Of a stretch of DNA of 64,000 nucleotides, positions 13,295 through 22,608 are shown piece after piece. The notes under the pieces are model-generated. The model saw only the letters and a list, made by a program, of their open reading frames with translations, had not been told where the DNA came from and made no database searches. The position numbers and the translations under genes are program-made. Source of the DNA: Rubrobacter xylanophilus DSM 9941 (lineage in GTDB: Bacteria; Actinomycetota; Rubrobacteria; Rubrobacterales; Rubrobacteraceae); NCBI RefSeq assembly GCF_000014185.1, contig NC_008148.1, positions 3,080,001 through 3,144,000 of the forward strand, written 5' to 3'. The first letter of the stretch is position 1. The number at the start of each line of letters is the position of its first letter.

Positions 13295-14206
13295 TTACTC
13301 CGCGCGCCGGCGCACCACGAGCACCGGGCAGTGGGCGTGCCGGACCACGGAGTCCGAGACGCTGCCCATCAGCGAGCGCCGGAGGCTGCCCAGACCCCGG
13401 CTCCCGGTGACGACGAGGCTCGCGCCCAGCTCCTCGGCCTCCTCCACTATCTTCTTGTCCGGCTCCCCGAAGGCCACCTTGGCCACGGCGACCTCCGCGC
13501 CCGCCTCCCGCAGCTGCTTTGCCCTCTCCTCGACAAACGCCCTGGCCTTCTCCTTCGCCTCCTCCAGGTGCCGGTCCCAGCTCTCACCGGCCAGAGGATG
13601 CGGGTAGGGAGGCCGGGGGGTGAGGTCCAGCACGTAGAGCAGGTGCAGCTCGGAGCCGGTGGCGCCCGAGATCTCGGCCGCCATGCGGGCCGCGGCCTCC
13701 GCCTCCCTGGAGCCGTCCACGGCGGCGAGTATCCTGCCCGGGAGGTACCTGTCCCGCCCCTCCCCCCGGACCACCAGCACGGAGGTGTGGGCGTGCCGCA
13801 CCACGCTCGTGGAGACGCTGCCCAGCAGCGCGCGGCTCAGGGCGCCAAGCCCCCGGCTGCCCACCACCACGATCTCCGCGCCGAGCTCCTCGGCGACGCG
13901 CACGATCTCGGCGTCGGTCCGGCCCACCGCCGCGTGGACGCCCGCCACCCCGTCCTTCCCGAGTTTCGCCGCCTCCTCCTCCGCCTTCTTCCTCGCCTCG
14001 CCCTCGGCGCGCTTGAAGATCCCGTCGATAAACTCCGGCCCGGCCATCTCCCACTGGTTGATGTACGCCTCCGGAATGGGCTGCACGTAGAGAACGTGCA
14101 GCTCGGCCCCGAGCGCCCCGGAGAGCTCCCGGGCCATCCCGGCGGCGCGCGCGGCCTCTCTGGAACCGTCGGTGGCCAGCAGTACCTTGCTCACGAGGCC
14201 GTCCAT
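13295..14206 (-). CDS. Tandem universal stress protein (two UspA domains)
   Basis: 303 residues made of two UspA domains (about 1-145 and 150-303). Each starts with a strand leading to DGS (VLLATDGS; ILAAVDGS) and ends with the ATP-binding motif GSRGLGALSRALLGSVS or GSRGLGSLRRSLMGSVS. Both domains therefore look ATP-binding, as in mycobacterial tandem Usp proteins of the dormancy regulon. The ATG at 14206 has an excellent AAGAAGGAGGG site; the longer frame back to 14269 runs through the promoter. First gene of the usp-hypothetical-GNAT-treT unit, with a regulon box 89 bp upstream. Confidence 0.92.
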   Translation of the reverse strand: MDGLVSKVLLATDGSREAARAAGMARELSGALGAELHVLYVQPIPEAYINQWEMAGPEFIDGIFKRAEGEARKKAEEEAAKLGKDGVAGVHAAVGRTDAEIVRVAEELGAEIVVVGSRGLGALSRALLGSVSTSVVRHAHTSVLVVRGEGRDRYLPGRILAAVDGSREAEAAARMAAEISGATGSELHLLYVLDLTPRPPYPHPLAGESWDRHLEEAKEKARAFVEERAKQLREAGAEVAVAKVAFGEPDKKIVEEAEELGASLVVTGSRGLGSLRRSLMGSVSDSVVRHAHCPVLVVRRRAE

Positions 14207-14244
14207 CCGTGCACCCTCCTTCTTCGTCGCCGTCTGCGAGGTTA

Positions 14245-14310
14245 CTCTAGACCGGACGGGCGGCACCATCCTGAGCAGGGATCATCATTCGGATGATCAG
14301 AATTGATCAC
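14245..14310 (-). promoter_or_regulatory. Promoter and TGATCA-N4-TGATCA box of the usp-treT operon
   Basis: TGATCAGAATTGATCA occupies 14295-14310. An overlapping inverted repeat, GATCATC (14281-14287) and GATGATC (14293-14299), adds a third half-site. A -10-like TAGAGT (minus strand) lies at 14250-14245, its upstream end 52.5 bp from the centre of the box, identical to the spacing at the SHOCT promoter. No -35 consensus is present. The box lies 18 bp past the stop of the PAS-LuxR regulator gene. Confidence 0.65.
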
Positions 14311-14327
14311 TTTGACGCCCGGAGGGC

Positions 14328-15008
14328 CTAGTCGGGCAGCAGCCCCAGCTCGCGGGCCCTGGCCACCGCCTCGAGCTGGGAGTGGGCATCCAGCGCCCGC
14401 AACACGGCGCCCACGTGGTTGCGCACCGTGGCCTCGGAGAGGTAGAGCTCCTGGGAGATCTCCCTGACCGTCTTGCCCCTGGAGATGAGCTGCAGCACGT
14501 CCAGCTGGCGGGGCGTCAGCGTGGGGATGTCCCTGCGGCCCGGGCCGGCGGCCTCCTTCTTGGAGGAGAGCCGGATGAGCCCGCGGGCCATCTCCAGGGC
14601 GTCGTGCGCGCCCTGCGAGTCGCGCAGGAGATGCACGAGGTAGGGGCCTTCCTCCGAATCCACGCTCAGGTTGCTCACGTTGACCCAGCGCTTCTGGCCC
14701 GAGCGGGTGGTGATGCGCATGTCGTAGCTGGAGACGGGACGCCCGGCCTGGGCGAGGTGCATCACCGAGCACCCGTAGGTGCAGAAGGGAGCGCCCCCCT
14801 CCCGCTCGCCCATAACTACCTCGTAGCAGCGCCTGCCCAGCACGTCCCGGGACAGGAGCCCCGTGATCTCCTCGGCCTTCTCGTCCCAGTACACGACGCG
14901 GTAGTCCGGCGCGATCACGAAGACCGCGTCTCCCGTGCGGGCCTCGACGATCTTCCGCACCCCCGCCGGCAGCTCGTTTGTGGCGTCTTCGGCCACCATC
15001 CAGGACAT
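14328..15008 (-). CDS. PAS-domain LuxR-family transcription regulator with three-cysteine sensor motif
   Basis: 226 residues: a PAS domain at about 15-130 and a LuxR-type helix-turn-helix at about 163-226 (LTPRQLDVLQLISRGKTVRE, then LYLSEATVRNHVGAVLRALD). The PAS core has Cys61 (GRRCYEVV), Cys76 and Cys80 (PFCTYGCSV), a spacing that could bind metal, Fe-S or form a redox disulphide. There is no receiver domain, so it probably senses a signal directly. The ATG at 15008 (MSWMVAED) is chosen because it follows a GGCGG site; the frame extends upstream only through the divergent promoter. It lies just upstream of the regulon box at 14295 and divergent from the flavin oxidoreductase operon. Control of either set is inference. 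Confidence 0.83.
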   Translation of the reverse strand: MSWMVAEDATNELPAGVRKIVEARTGDAVFVIAPDYRVVYWDEKAEEITGLLSRDVLGRRCYEVVMGEREGGAPFCTYGCSVMHLAQAGRPVSSYDMRITTRSGQKRWVNVSNLSVDSEEGPYLVHLLRDSQGAHDALEMARGLIRLSSKKEAAGPGRRDIPTLTPRQLDVLQLISRGKTVREISQELYLSEATVRNHVGAVLRALDAHSQLEAVARARELGLLPD

Positions 15009-15096
15009 TGTACCGCCTATCTCCCGGCGCGGCGGCACGAACCGCACAAGCAGCGCCGGCAGCCCCGTGAGCTCAGCCCCTCGCCTTTGCCATGAC

Positions 15097-15125
15097 GGTT
15101 GATGCATCAACCAGCGCGGTACAAT
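15097..15125 (+). promoter_or_regulatory. 16-bp perfect palindrome overlapping the promoter of the flavin oxidoreductase operon
   Basis: GGTTGATGCATCAACC at 15097-15112 is a perfect 16-bp palindrome. Its TTGATG (15099-15104) can serve as a -35 box with TACAAT at 15120-15125 as -10 (15-bp spacing, slightly short). The site lies between the divergently transcribed PAS-LuxR gene and the luciferase-like/FAD fusion gene, a classic place for an operator controlling one or both. Confidence 0.6.
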
Positions 15126-15161
15126 CGTCCGGCGGATCTACCTGAGAGGAGCCTGGAAGAC

Positions 15162-17420
15162 TTGAGCTACGGCCACTCCCTCGAGTTCGGGGCGCTCATC
15201 GCCCCGGCGGGCGGCTCGCCGGAGGCGGCGGTCGCGCTCGCGCGGCGCGCCGAGGAGCTGGGCTACGACCTGGTGACGTTCGGTGAGCCGCCCGGTGGAC
15301 CGGCCCCGCTGGACGCCTGGACCCTCATGTCCTGGGTGGCGGGCCGGACGCGCCGGGTGCGCATCGGCGCGAACGCACTGCGCGCGGACGCGCTGCGCGT
15401 GTCGCCGGGGTCGCCGGCGGTGCTGGCGCGCGCGGCGGCGAGCCTCGACCTGCTCTCCGGCGGGAGGCTCGAGCTCGGGCTCTCGCCCGGGGACTCGTTC
15501 GGGGGCGCGCCCGGGGAGGCCGCCGCGCTCGGGGAGGCGGTAGACGTGATCCGGGGCCTCCTCGACGCCGGGGAGAGGGGGCCGCTGAGGTTCGACGGCG
15601 AGCACCACCGCGTCCGGGGCGCCGGGCGCGGCCCCGCGCCGGAGCGCTACGTGCCGATCTATGTGGAGGCCCACGAGCCGGAGCATCTGCGGCTCGCGGG
15701 GCGCAAGGCCGACGGCTGGCTGGCGACGCTCGGGGAGATCAAGGCCGCAGAGATACGGGCCGCGAACGGGCTCCTCGACGAGGCCGCGTGGGAGGCGGGG
15801 CGGGACCCGCGCGAGGTCCGGCGGCTCCTCAACGTCTCGGGGCGGTTCTCCGCCTCCCGCGGCGGCCTTCTCGAGGGTCCGGCCGAAAAGTGGGTCGAGG
15901 ACCTCCTCCCGCTCGTGACGGAGGACGGCATCGGGACCCTCGTCCTCCTCCCGGAGGACGAGGAGGCGCTGGAGCGCTTCGCCCTCGAGGTCGCCCCGGA
16001 GCTGCGCGAGGCCGCCGGGCGCCGGCTCGCCGGAGCGGCCCCCGGGGGAGGCGCGCGCCCCCTGTGGGTGCGGTCCCGGCGACACCCGGGGATCGACTAC
16101 GACGGCATCCCCGCCCCGCTCAGGGAGAACGCGGTGGAGCCCGGGGACCCCGCCTACGCGCGCCTCAGGTCCACCTACCTGCGCGGCGGGGCGCCGGGGC
16201 TCATCCTGCGGGCGCAGAGCGCGGAGCAGGTCGCCGGGGCCCTCGCCTTCGCCCGCTCCCACCCCGGCGTGCCGCTCGGCATCCGCAGCGGCGGGCACGG
16301 CATCAGCGGCCGGTCCACGAACAGGGGCGGCATCGTCATAGACCTCTCGAGGATGAACGGCATCGAGGTGCTGGACGAGGCCGCCCGCCGGGTGCGCCTC
16401 GGTCCGGGGGCGCGCTGGACGGACGTCGCCGCGGCGCTCGCCCCGTACGGGTGGGGCCTCAGCTCCGGGGACTACGGCGGCGTGGGGGTCGGGGGGCTCG
16501 CGACCGCCGGCGGCATCGGCTGGCTCGCGCGCGGGCGCGGCCTCACGATAGACCACCTGCGCGCCGTCGAGGTGGTGCTCGCCGACGGCTCCGTGGTGCG
16601 CGCGAGCGGCGAGGAGAACCCGGACCTCTTCTGGGCCGTGCGGGGAGCCGGGGCGAACTTCGGCGTCGTCGTCTCGTTCGAGTTCGAGGCGTACGAGGTC
16701 GGGGAGGTCGGCTGGGGGCGGTTCTTGATGGACGCGAGCGACACGGCGGGGCTCCTCCGGCGGTGGGGCGCGGCCGTCGAGGCGGCGCCGCGGGAGCTCA
16801 CCAGCTTCATCATCCTTGGGGCGCAGCGGCCCGGACGGCCGGCGGTGGCGCAGGTGCTCGCGGTCGTCGACTCCGACCGGCCGGAGACCATCGTCGAGCT
16901 GCTCGAGCCCGTCGCCGGGGCGGCGCCCGTGTATGACCAGAGCGTCGTTATCACGCCGTACGCGAGCATCATGGCGAACGCGCAGGGGAGCTACCACGAG
17001 GCGCGGGGCGAGCCGGTCGCGCGCTCCGGCCTCGTCCGGCACATCACGCCGCGCCTCGCCGCGGCGGCCGAGGCGCTGCTGCGCAGCGGGGCGGCGTACT
17101 TCTTCCAGATCCGGTCGGTGGGCGGCGCGGTCGCCGACGTCGCGCCGGGGGCGACCGCCTACGCCAACCGCTCGGCCAACTTCCACGTCACCGCGTTCGG
17201 GGCGAGCGGGGAACGCCTCGACGCGGCGTGGGAAGCGATGCGCCCGGACTTCGACGGGCTCTACCTCAGCTTCGATACCGACCGGCGCCCGGAGCGCCTG
17301 CGGGAGGCGTTCCCTCCCGCGACGCTGGCGCGCCTGCGCGAGCTCAAGGCGCGCTACGACCCCGGCAACCTCTTCGACGACAACTTCAACATCCCCCCGG
17401 CAGAGAGGAGACGGGCATGA
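15162..17420 (+). CDS. Fusion protein: luciferase-like (LLM) flavin monooxygenase plus BBE-type FAD oxidoreductase
   Basis: 752 residues. Residues 1 to about 310 are an LLM-class FMN/F420-dependent TIM barrel (RVRIGANAL, then [16 protein letters not shown] and [12 protein letters not shown]). From about 340 it continues as a PCMH-type FAD-binding oxidase: [11 protein letters not shown] near 374 with the His that can carry FAD covalently, [20 protein letters not shown] near 437, and the berberine-bridge C-terminus [13 protein letters not shown] near 732-744. The Cys needed for bicovalent FAD is absent from the second site. The TTG at 15162 is chosen because it follows GAGAGGAG and gives [10 protein letters not shown], aligning with [11 protein letters not shown] of the next gene. 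Substrate unknown. Confidence 0.88.
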   Translation: MSYGHSLEFGALIAPAGGSPEAAVALARRAEELGYDLVTFGEPPGGPAPLDAWTLMSWVAGRTRRVRIGANALRADALRVSPGSPAVLARAAASLDLLSGGRLELGLSPGDSFGGAPGEAAALGEAVDVIRGLLDAGERGPLRFDGEHHRVRGAGRGPAPERYVPIYVEAHEPEHLRLAGRKADGWLATLGEIKAAEIRAANGLLDEAAWEAGRDPREVRRLLNVSGRFSASRGGLLEGPAEKWVEDLLPLVTEDGIGTLVLLPEDEEALERFALEVAPELREAAGRRLAGAAPGGGARPLWVRSRRHPGIDYDGIPAPLRENAVEPGDPAYARLRSTYLRGGAPGLILRAQSAEQVAGALAFARSHPGVPLGIRSGGHGISGRSTNRGGIVIDLSRMNGIEVLDEAARRVRLGPGARWTDVAAALAPYGWGLSSGDYGGVGVGGLATAGGIGWLARGRGLTIDHLRAVEVVLADGSVVRASGEENPDLFWAVRGAGANFGVVVSFEFEAYEVGEVGWGRFLMDASDTAGLLRRWGAAVEAAPRELTSFIILGAQRPGRPAVAQVLAVVDSDRPETIVELLEPVAGAAPVYDQSVVITPYASIMANAQGSYHEARGEPVARSGLVRHITPRLAAAAEALLRSGAAYFFQIRSVGGAVADVAPGATAYANRSANFHVTAFGASGERLDAAWEAMRPDFDGLYLSFDTDRRPERLREAFPPATLARLRELKARYDPGNLFDDNFNIPPAERRRA

Positions 17421-18316
17421 CGGACTACGGCCACGACCTGCTCTTCGGAGCCTTCATAACCCCCACCGCCCGGCCCCCCACGCACGCCGTCGAGCTGGCG
17501 GAGGCCGCCGAGCGGGCCGGGCTGGACCTGGTGACCTTCCAGGACCACCCCTACCAGCCCGCCTTCCTCGACACCTGGACCCTGCTCTCCTACGTCGCCG
17601 CGCGCACCCGGAGGGTCCGCCTGAGCGGGAACGTCATCAACCTGCCGCTCCGGCACCCGGCGGTGCTCGCCCGCAGCGCCGCCACCCTCGACCTGCTCTC
17701 CGGCGGGAGGTTCGAGCTCGGCCTCGGGGCCGGGGGGTTCTGGGACGCCATCGAGGCGATGGGCGGCCCCCGCCGGTCGCCGGGGCAGGCCGTCGAGGCC
17801 CTCGAGGAGGCGATAGAGATCATCCGCGAGCTCTGGGACACCGGCGAGCGCGGCGGGGTGCGCTTCGACGGCGAGCACTACCGCCTCGAGGGCGCGAAGC
17901 GCGGCCCCGCCCCCGCACACGACATCGGGATATGGGTCGGGGCGTACAAGCCGAGGATGCTGCGCCTCACGGGACGGGTGGCCGACGGGTGGCTGCCCTC
18001 GCTCCCCTACCTCCCCGGCGGCCCCGCGGACCTCGCGGAGATGAACCGGCGCATCGACGAGGGCGCGGCCTCCGCCGGGCGCGACCCCTCCGCCGTGCGG
18101 CGCCTGCTGAACATCTCCGGGCGGTTCTCGCCCTCGCGGGGCTCGCTGCTCTCCGGGCCGCCGCGGCAGTGGGCCGAGGAGCTCGCCGAGATCTCGCTCC
18201 GCCACGGGGTGAGCGGCTTTATCCTCATGGCGGACGACGCGGCGGCGCTCGAGCTCTTCGCCGCCGAGGTCGCCCCCGCCACGCGCGAGCTGGTCGCCGC
18301 CGGGCGCGCCGGCTAG
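17417..18316 (+). CDS. LLM-class flavin-dependent oxidoreductase
   Basis: 299 residues, an (alpha/beta)8 luciferase-like enzyme using FMN or F420. It contains [40 protein letters not shown] and [14 protein letters not shown], the usual flavin-binding segments. It is closely related along its whole length to the first half of the upstream fusion protein (for example [13 protein letters not shown] against [13 protein letters not shown]), so the pair probably arose by duplication followed by fusion. The ATG overlaps the fusion gene's stop (ATGA), so the two are translationally coupled. Reaction unknown. Confidence 0.88.
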   Translation: MTDYGHDLLFGAFITPTARPPTHAVELAEAAERAGLDLVTFQDHPYQPAFLDTWTLLSYVAARTRRVRLSGNVINLPLRHPAVLARSAATLDLLSGGRFELGLGAGGFWDAIEAMGGPRRSPGQAVEALEEAIEIIRELWDTGERGGVRFDGEHYRLEGAKRGPAPAHDIGIWVGAYKPRMLRLTGRVADGWLPSLPYLPGGPADLAEMNRRIDEGAASAGRDPSAVRRLLNISGRFSPSRGSLLSGPPRQWAEELAEISLRHGVSGFILMADDAAALELFAAEVAPATRELVAAGRAG

Positions 18317-18348
18317 CGGGAAGCGGAACGCAAGGAGGTTTTGCGAAC

Positions 18349-19368
18349 ATGGCCCCAGCGCTGTCCGTACTGGATCTCTCGCCGGTTAGCGCCGGGTCGG
18401 GCTCCTCCCGCGCCCTGCGCAACACCCTGGAGCTGGCGCGCCTCGCCGACCGGCTCGGCTACGCCCGCTACTGGCTCGCCGAGCACCACAACCTCCCGAG
18501 CGTCGCGAGCCCCGCGCCGGAGGTCATGATCGGGCACGTGGCGAACGCGACGGCCCGCATCCGGGTCGGGGCCGGAGGCATCATGCTCCCCAACCACGCC
18601 CCGCTGAAGGTCGTCGAGACCTTCCGGCTGCTCGAGGCCCTGCACCCCGGGCGCATAGACCTCGGGATAGGGCGCGCCCCGGGCACCGACCCCGTCACCG
18701 CGGCCGCCCTGCGCAGGGGCCGGGGGGCGGAGGCCGACGACTTCCCAGAGCTCTTCGGCGAGCTCCTGGCCTTCGCCGGCGAGGGCTTCCCCGAGGGACA
18801 CCCCTTCGCCTCCGTGAAGGCCGTCCCGGAGGACGCGGAGCTGCCCCCCATCTGGCTCCTCGGCTCCAGCGGCTACTCCGCGAAGGCCGCCGGGGAGATG
18901 GGCCTCGGCTACGCCTTCGCCTCCCACTTCAGCCCCGTGGACCCCGCCCCGCCGATGCTCGCCTACCGCGAGCACTTCCGGCCCTCGGAGCGCTTCCCCG
19001 AGCCCCACGCCATCCTCGCCGCCTCCGTGGTCTGCGCCAGGACGCGGGAGAGGGCCGAGGAGCTCGCCTCCTCCATGGGCCTCGCCTGGGTGAGGATGCG
19101 CACCGGCAAGCCCGGCCCGCTGCCGAGCCCCGAGGAGGCGCTCTCCTACCCCTACAGCCCCGCGGAGCGGCGCCTGCTCGAGAGCTACCGCTCCATGCAG
19201 GTCGTCGGCGACCCGGCGTCCGTCCGAAAGAGGCTCGCGGAGATGGCGGAGAGAACCGCGGCCGAGGAGGTCATGGTCACCACCATGGTCTACGACCACG
19301 AGGCCAGGCTCCGCTCCTACGAGCTCCTGGCGGAGGCCTTCGGGCTCGGCCAGCGTCGGGAGAGCTAG
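18349..19368 (+). CDS. LLM-class flavin-dependent oxidoreductase, MsnO8-like
   Basis: 339 residues in the MsnO8/'alkane monooxygenase-like' branch of luciferase-like proteins. It opens [20 protein letters not shown], continues [19 protein letters not shown], and has [19 protein letters not shown] and [16 protein letters not shown], all hallmarks of this subfamily. A strong AAGGAGGT at 18332-18339 precedes the ATG. It lies 32 bp after the preceding LLM gene and is probably in the same operon. It is less related to the other two LLM domains than they are to each other. Substrate unknown. Confidence 0.9.
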   Translation: MAPALSVLDLSPVSAGSGSSRALRNTLELARLADRLGYARYWLAEHHNLPSVASPAPEVMIGHVANATARIRVGAGGIMLPNHAPLKVVETFRLLEALHPGRIDLGIGRAPGTDPVTAAALRRGRGAEADDFPELFGELLAFAGEGFPEGHPFASVKAVPEDAELPPIWLLGSSGYSAKAAGEMGLGYAFASHFSPVDPAPPMLAYREHFRPSERFPEPHAILAASVVCARTRERAEELASSMGLAWVRMRTGKPGPLPSPEEALSYPYSPAERRLLESYRSMQVVGDPASVRKRLAEMAERTAAEEVMVTTMVYDHEARLRSYELLAEAFGLGQRRES

Positions 19369-19393
19369 CGGGCTCCGCCCTCCGGCTCTCTGC

Positions 19394-19399
19394 TAAACT
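19394..19399 (+). promoter_or_regulatory. -10 box suggesting a leaderless start
   Basis: TAAACT preceded by TGC (extended -10 form) ends 9 bp before the ATG at 19409. Transcription starting 7-9 nt after the hexamer would place the start codon at or next to the mRNA 5' end. No ribosome site is visible. Leaderless mRNAs are common in actinobacteria. Confidence 0.45.
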
Positions 19400-19408
19400 G
19401 TCCGTGCC

Positions 19409-19624
19409 ATGAAGCTGTCGAGGCGCCAGTGCAACATGCTGCTGGGGATGGGCCTTGTGATGCTCTTCTTCTGGGTCACGCGCGGCTACACGTGGTACGC
19501 GAACGACCTGCAGAGCGACCCGTACCTGGCGCTCGTGCACCTGCCCATCATAGTCATCTCGCTCGCCATCGGCGCCTACCTCACCTATCTCGGGCTCAAG
19601 GGGCGCCGGCAGGCGGGCGGCTAG
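19409..19624 (+). CDS. Small two-helix membrane protein
   Basis: 71 residues, not recognised. A short basic N-terminus (MKLSRRQCN) leads to a hydrophobic helix at about 10-24, then a loop WYANDLQSDPYLALVHL and a second helix at about 44-63, with a basic C-terminus. A TAAACT -10 box lies immediately upstream. Its TAG stop overlaps the stop of the convergent CapD-like gene through the shared tetramer CTAG at 19621-19624. Confidence 0.65.
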   Translation: MKLSRRQCNMLLGMGLVMLFFWVTRGYTWYANDLQSDPYLALVHLPIIVISLAIGAYLTYLGLKGRRQAGG

Positions 19625-21588
19625 GAGGAGAAGAAGGGCCCGTCCTCCTCCCGGGGGGCCACCTCCGGGAGGTCTGCGGCCGAGTAGTTCGGCACCGCCC
19701 GCTGCAGGAGGCGCACCGCCCGCTCGGCCTCCTGGTTTCTGGCCTCGTAGACCATCGCGTCCACCAGCTCCTGCAGGTCGCCCCCGCCGGGCGGGCCCTC
19801 GTTCTCCGAGACCAGCCGGTAGACCATCGGGTGGCCGGTGGGCAGCCGCTGCTCGCCCTCCTCCGAGAGCTCCTCCCGCAGCTTCTCGCCGGGCCTCAGG
19901 CCGACGAACTTTATCTGGACGTCCGGGGCGCCCATTATCTCGATCATGTTGCGCGCCAGGTCCAGGATGCGCACCGGGCGGCCCATCTCCAGCACGTAGG
20001 TCGCGTATCCTTCGGCCATCGCCCCGGCCTGCAGGATCAGGGAGACCGCCTCCGGGATGGTCATGAAGTACCGGATCATCTCCGGGTGCGTCACCGTCAC
20101 CGGCCCCCCGGCCTCTATCTGCTGGCGGAAGGTCGGCACCACCGAGCCGCGGCTCCCGAGCACGTTGCCGAAGCGCACCGAGGCGTAGACCGTCTCCGGG
20201 TACACCCCGGCCATCTCCCGCACGATCATCTCCGAGAGCCGCTTGGTGGCCCCCATCACGTTGGCGGGGTTGACGGCCTTGTCGGTGGAGACGTTGACGA
20301 ACTTCTCCGCCCCGTAGGCCCCGGCCGCCCGGGCCACGTTGAGGGTGCCGTAGACGTTGTTGATGATCGCCTCGGTGGCCTGCAGCTCCATCATGGGGAC
20401 GTGCTTGTAGGCGGCGGCGTGGAAGACCAGCTGCGGCCGGAACCGCTCGAAGACGTAGCCCACCCGCTCGGGGTTGGTCACGTCCCCGACGACGAGCTCG
20501 GCGGCGTTGAACTCCTCCCGGCGCAGCTCCCCGCCCAGGTAGTAGAGCCCGCTCTCGTCGCGGTCCATCAGCACGAGCCTGGCGGGCCCGAGGCGAGAGA
20601 TCTGGCGCGAGAGCTCGCTGCCGATGGAGCCCCCCGCCCCGGTGACGAGTACCCGCTTGCCGTTTATGTAGCCGGAGAGGGCCTCGAGGTCTATGTCCAC
20701 CGGCTCGCGGCCCAGGAGGTCCTCTATCTGCAGCTCCCTCAGGCGGATGGTCCCCTCGGCGAGCAGCTCCCCCAGGTCCGGCATCACCTTCACCTCGACC
20801 CGGGAGCGGACGCAGGTGCGCCAGATGCGGTCCACCTGCTCCCGGCTGGCCTGCGGGGTCGCGATGATCACCTGGTCCAGGCCGTGGCCCGCGATGATCT
20901 CCTCGATCCCGTCTATGGTCCCGACGACCGGGACCCCCTCGATGTGGTTGCCGACCTCCGAGGGGCTGTCGCTCACGAAGCCCACCACCTGCGTGTTCAT
21001 CGCCGCCGTGCGCCAGATGTGGCCCGCGAGCGCGACCCCCTGCTCTCCCGTCCCCACGATGGCGGTCCGCTTCCGGCGGCCCACCTCCCGCAGCGAGAGC
21101 TCGTAGAAGACCCGCGGGTAGAGCCTCACCGCAACGAGCTGCATGTACGCCAGCGCCGCCCCCACCAGGACCACCGAGCGCGGGGCGGGGTAGTAGCCGA
21201 GCACCTCGTCGAAGGTCACGTCGGCGATGAACAGAAGCCCGGTGGCGATGGAGGTGGCGCTCGCGATGCGCACCCCCTGGTAGATGCCGGTGTAGCGGAG
21301 GATGCTCTTGTAGACGCCGTTTATGTGCAGGAGCAGCACGAAGAGCGCCGCCCCGGCCAGCGCGAACGGCCAGAAGGAGACCCAGAACTCCCACTGCACG
21401 TCCCCCTCGAACCGGAACAGCAGCGCCACCGCAAAGGACTCCATGACGATGGCGGCGTCCACCAGCATCGCCGCCCCGCGCCGGAAGGCGGGCGGCGACT
21501 GCCGGAAGCTGCGCTGCAGCCAGAGGAACGGGCGGGTGGCCCGCTCCTTCACCGGCCCCGGGATGCGTATCCGTCTCATGGCGCGCAC
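19621..21588 (-). CDS. Membrane-bound nucleotide-sugar 4,6-dehydratase/epimerase, CapD/WbpM/PglF family
   Basis: 655 residues. Four N-terminal membrane helices lie within about 35-150. A first Rossmann-like domain follows (TAIVGTGEQGVALA near 165), then a cytosolic SDR domain with VLVTGAGGSIGSELSRQI near 312 and the family catalytic stretch VSTDKAVNPANVMGATKR near 435. These enzymes convert UDP-N-acetylhexosamines to 4-keto-6-deoxy sugars for surface glycans. A -10-like TAGAAT lies 15 bp before the ATG. It is downstream of, and on the same strand as, the WecA-like transferase, consistent with making the first sugar of a lipid-linked glycan (inference). Confidence 0.92.
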   Translation of the reverse strand: MRAMRRIRIPGPVKERATRPFLWLQRSFRQSPPAFRRGAAMLVDAAIVMESFAVALLFRFEGDVQWEFWVSFWPFALAGAALFVLLLHINGVYKSILRYTGIYQGVRIASATSIATGLLFIADVTFDEVLGYYPAPRSVVLVGAALAYMQLVAVRLYPRVFYELSLREVGRRKRTAIVGTGEQGVALAGHIWRTAAMNTQVVGFVSDSPSEVGNHIEGVPVVGTIDGIEEIIAGHGLDQVIIATPQASREQVDRIWRTCVRSRVEVKVMPDLGELLAEGTIRLRELQIEDLLGREPVDIDLEALSGYINGKRVLVTGAGGSIGSELSRQISRLGPARLVLMDRDESGLYYLGGELRREEFNAAELVVGDVTNPERVGYVFERFRPQLVFHAAAYKHVPMMELQATEAIINNVYGTLNVARAAGAYGAEKFVNVSTDKAVNPANVMGATKRLSEMIVREMAGVYPETVYASVRFGNVLGSRGSVVPTFRQQIEAGGPVTVTHPEMIRYFMTIPEAVSLILQAGAMAEGYATYVLEMGRPVRILDLARNMIEIMGAPDVQIKFVGLRPGEKLREELSEEGEQRLPTGHPMVYRLVSENEGPPGGGDLQELVDAMVYEARNQEAERAVRLLQRAVPNYSAADLPEVAPREEDGPFFSS

Positions 21589-21624
21589 CGCCCTATTCTA
21601 GACGGGACCGCACCCTCCATCCAG

Positions 21625-22608
21625 CTACCGGCCGCGCACGAGGCGCGGCAGGGCGGCCAGCAGCGAACAGCAGGCGAGCGCGAGGGCGAACCCCGCGACG
21701 AGCATGGCCCCGCCCCGCGCGGCGAGCAGGGCGGCGATCCCCGAGACCACCGCCGCCCCGTAGTAGAGGTTGCTGGTGCGGCGGTGCATCCCGGTGGACG
21801 GCGTGATCCTCTGGTAGATGTGCTCCCGGTGGGCGGAGAAGATCCCCTTCCCCACCCCGCGCCGGAGCCGCCGGACGATGGTGTAGCCGGTGTCGAAGAG
21901 GTAGGGGGCGAAGACGAGGGCGCACGCCAGCGGCACCTCCCACCCGGACGGCCCCCCGCCCGGCGCGTACAGGGCCGCCGCCGCAAGGGAGAAGCCGAGG
22001 AAGTAGCTGCCCGAATCCCCCATGAAGATGGAGGCCGGGCTGATGTTCCACACCAGAAAACCGGCCGCGGCCCCGGCGAGCGCCGGGAGAAAGGCCCCGG
22101 CCTCCCCGGCGAGCGCGTGCAGGAAGAGCGCGTTCGCCACGGCCACGCCGCCGGTGATCCCGTCTATCCCGTCCATGAAGTTGTACGCGTTGCACACGGC
22201 GCACAGCCAGAGCACGCCCCCGGCCAGGACCGCGGGCCGCAGGGCGCCGGGAGCCCCGGAGAGCACCGGCGGCGGGAAGAGTAGCAGCAGCCCCAGAGCC
22301 GCCACCGCCTGCGCCGCCGCCTTGGGGCCGAAGTGCAGCCCGGAGAGATCGTCGGCGAGCCCGACGAGCGCGACGAGGGTGGCCGCGGCGAGCAGCGGCC
22401 ACGCGCCCCGCAGATCCAGCAGCAGCGCCCCCGCCCAGCCCCCGAGGACGACCCCCACCCCGCCGAGGCGGGGGGTGGGAACCTCGTGCGAGCTGCGGGC
22501 GTTCGGCACGTCGAGGAGGTTGCGCCCTGCGGCGAAGCGCACCAGCAGCGGCACCAGCGCCCCCGCCACCAGAAAGGAGACGCCCCCGGAGACCAGAGCC
22601 CCGCTCAC
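21625..22608 (-). CDS. Polyprenyl-phosphate sugar-phosphate transferase (WecA/MraY/WbpL family)
   Basis: 327 residues with about ten membrane helices. It starts glycan assembly by moving a sugar phosphate from a UDP-sugar to undecaprenyl phosphate. Family motifs are present: LVGLADDLSGL near 85, NAYNFMDGIDGITGG near 145, FMGDSGSYFLGF near 195 and the cytosolic loop HREHIYQRI near 265, the His-rich region of the WecA branch. The GTG at 22608 overlaps the stop of the upstream epimerase gene (GTGA) and is preferred over longer frames that run through it. The exact sugar is unknown. Confidence 0.9.
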   Translation of the reverse strand: MSGALVSGGVSFLVAGALVPLLVRFAAGRNLLDVPNARSSHEVPTPRLGGVGVVLGGWAGALLLDLRGAWPLLAAATLVALVGLADDLSGLHFGPKAAAQAVAALGLLLLFPPPVLSGAPGALRPAVLAGGVLWLCAVCNAYNFMDGIDGITGGVAVANALFLHALAGEAGAFLPALAGAAAGFLVWNISPASIFMGDSGSYFLGFSLAAAALYAPGGGPSGWEVPLACALVFAPYLFDTGYTIVRRLRRGVGKGIFSAHREHIYQRITPSTGMHRRTSNLYYGAAVVSGIAALLAARGGAMLVAGFALALACCSLLAALPRLVRGR

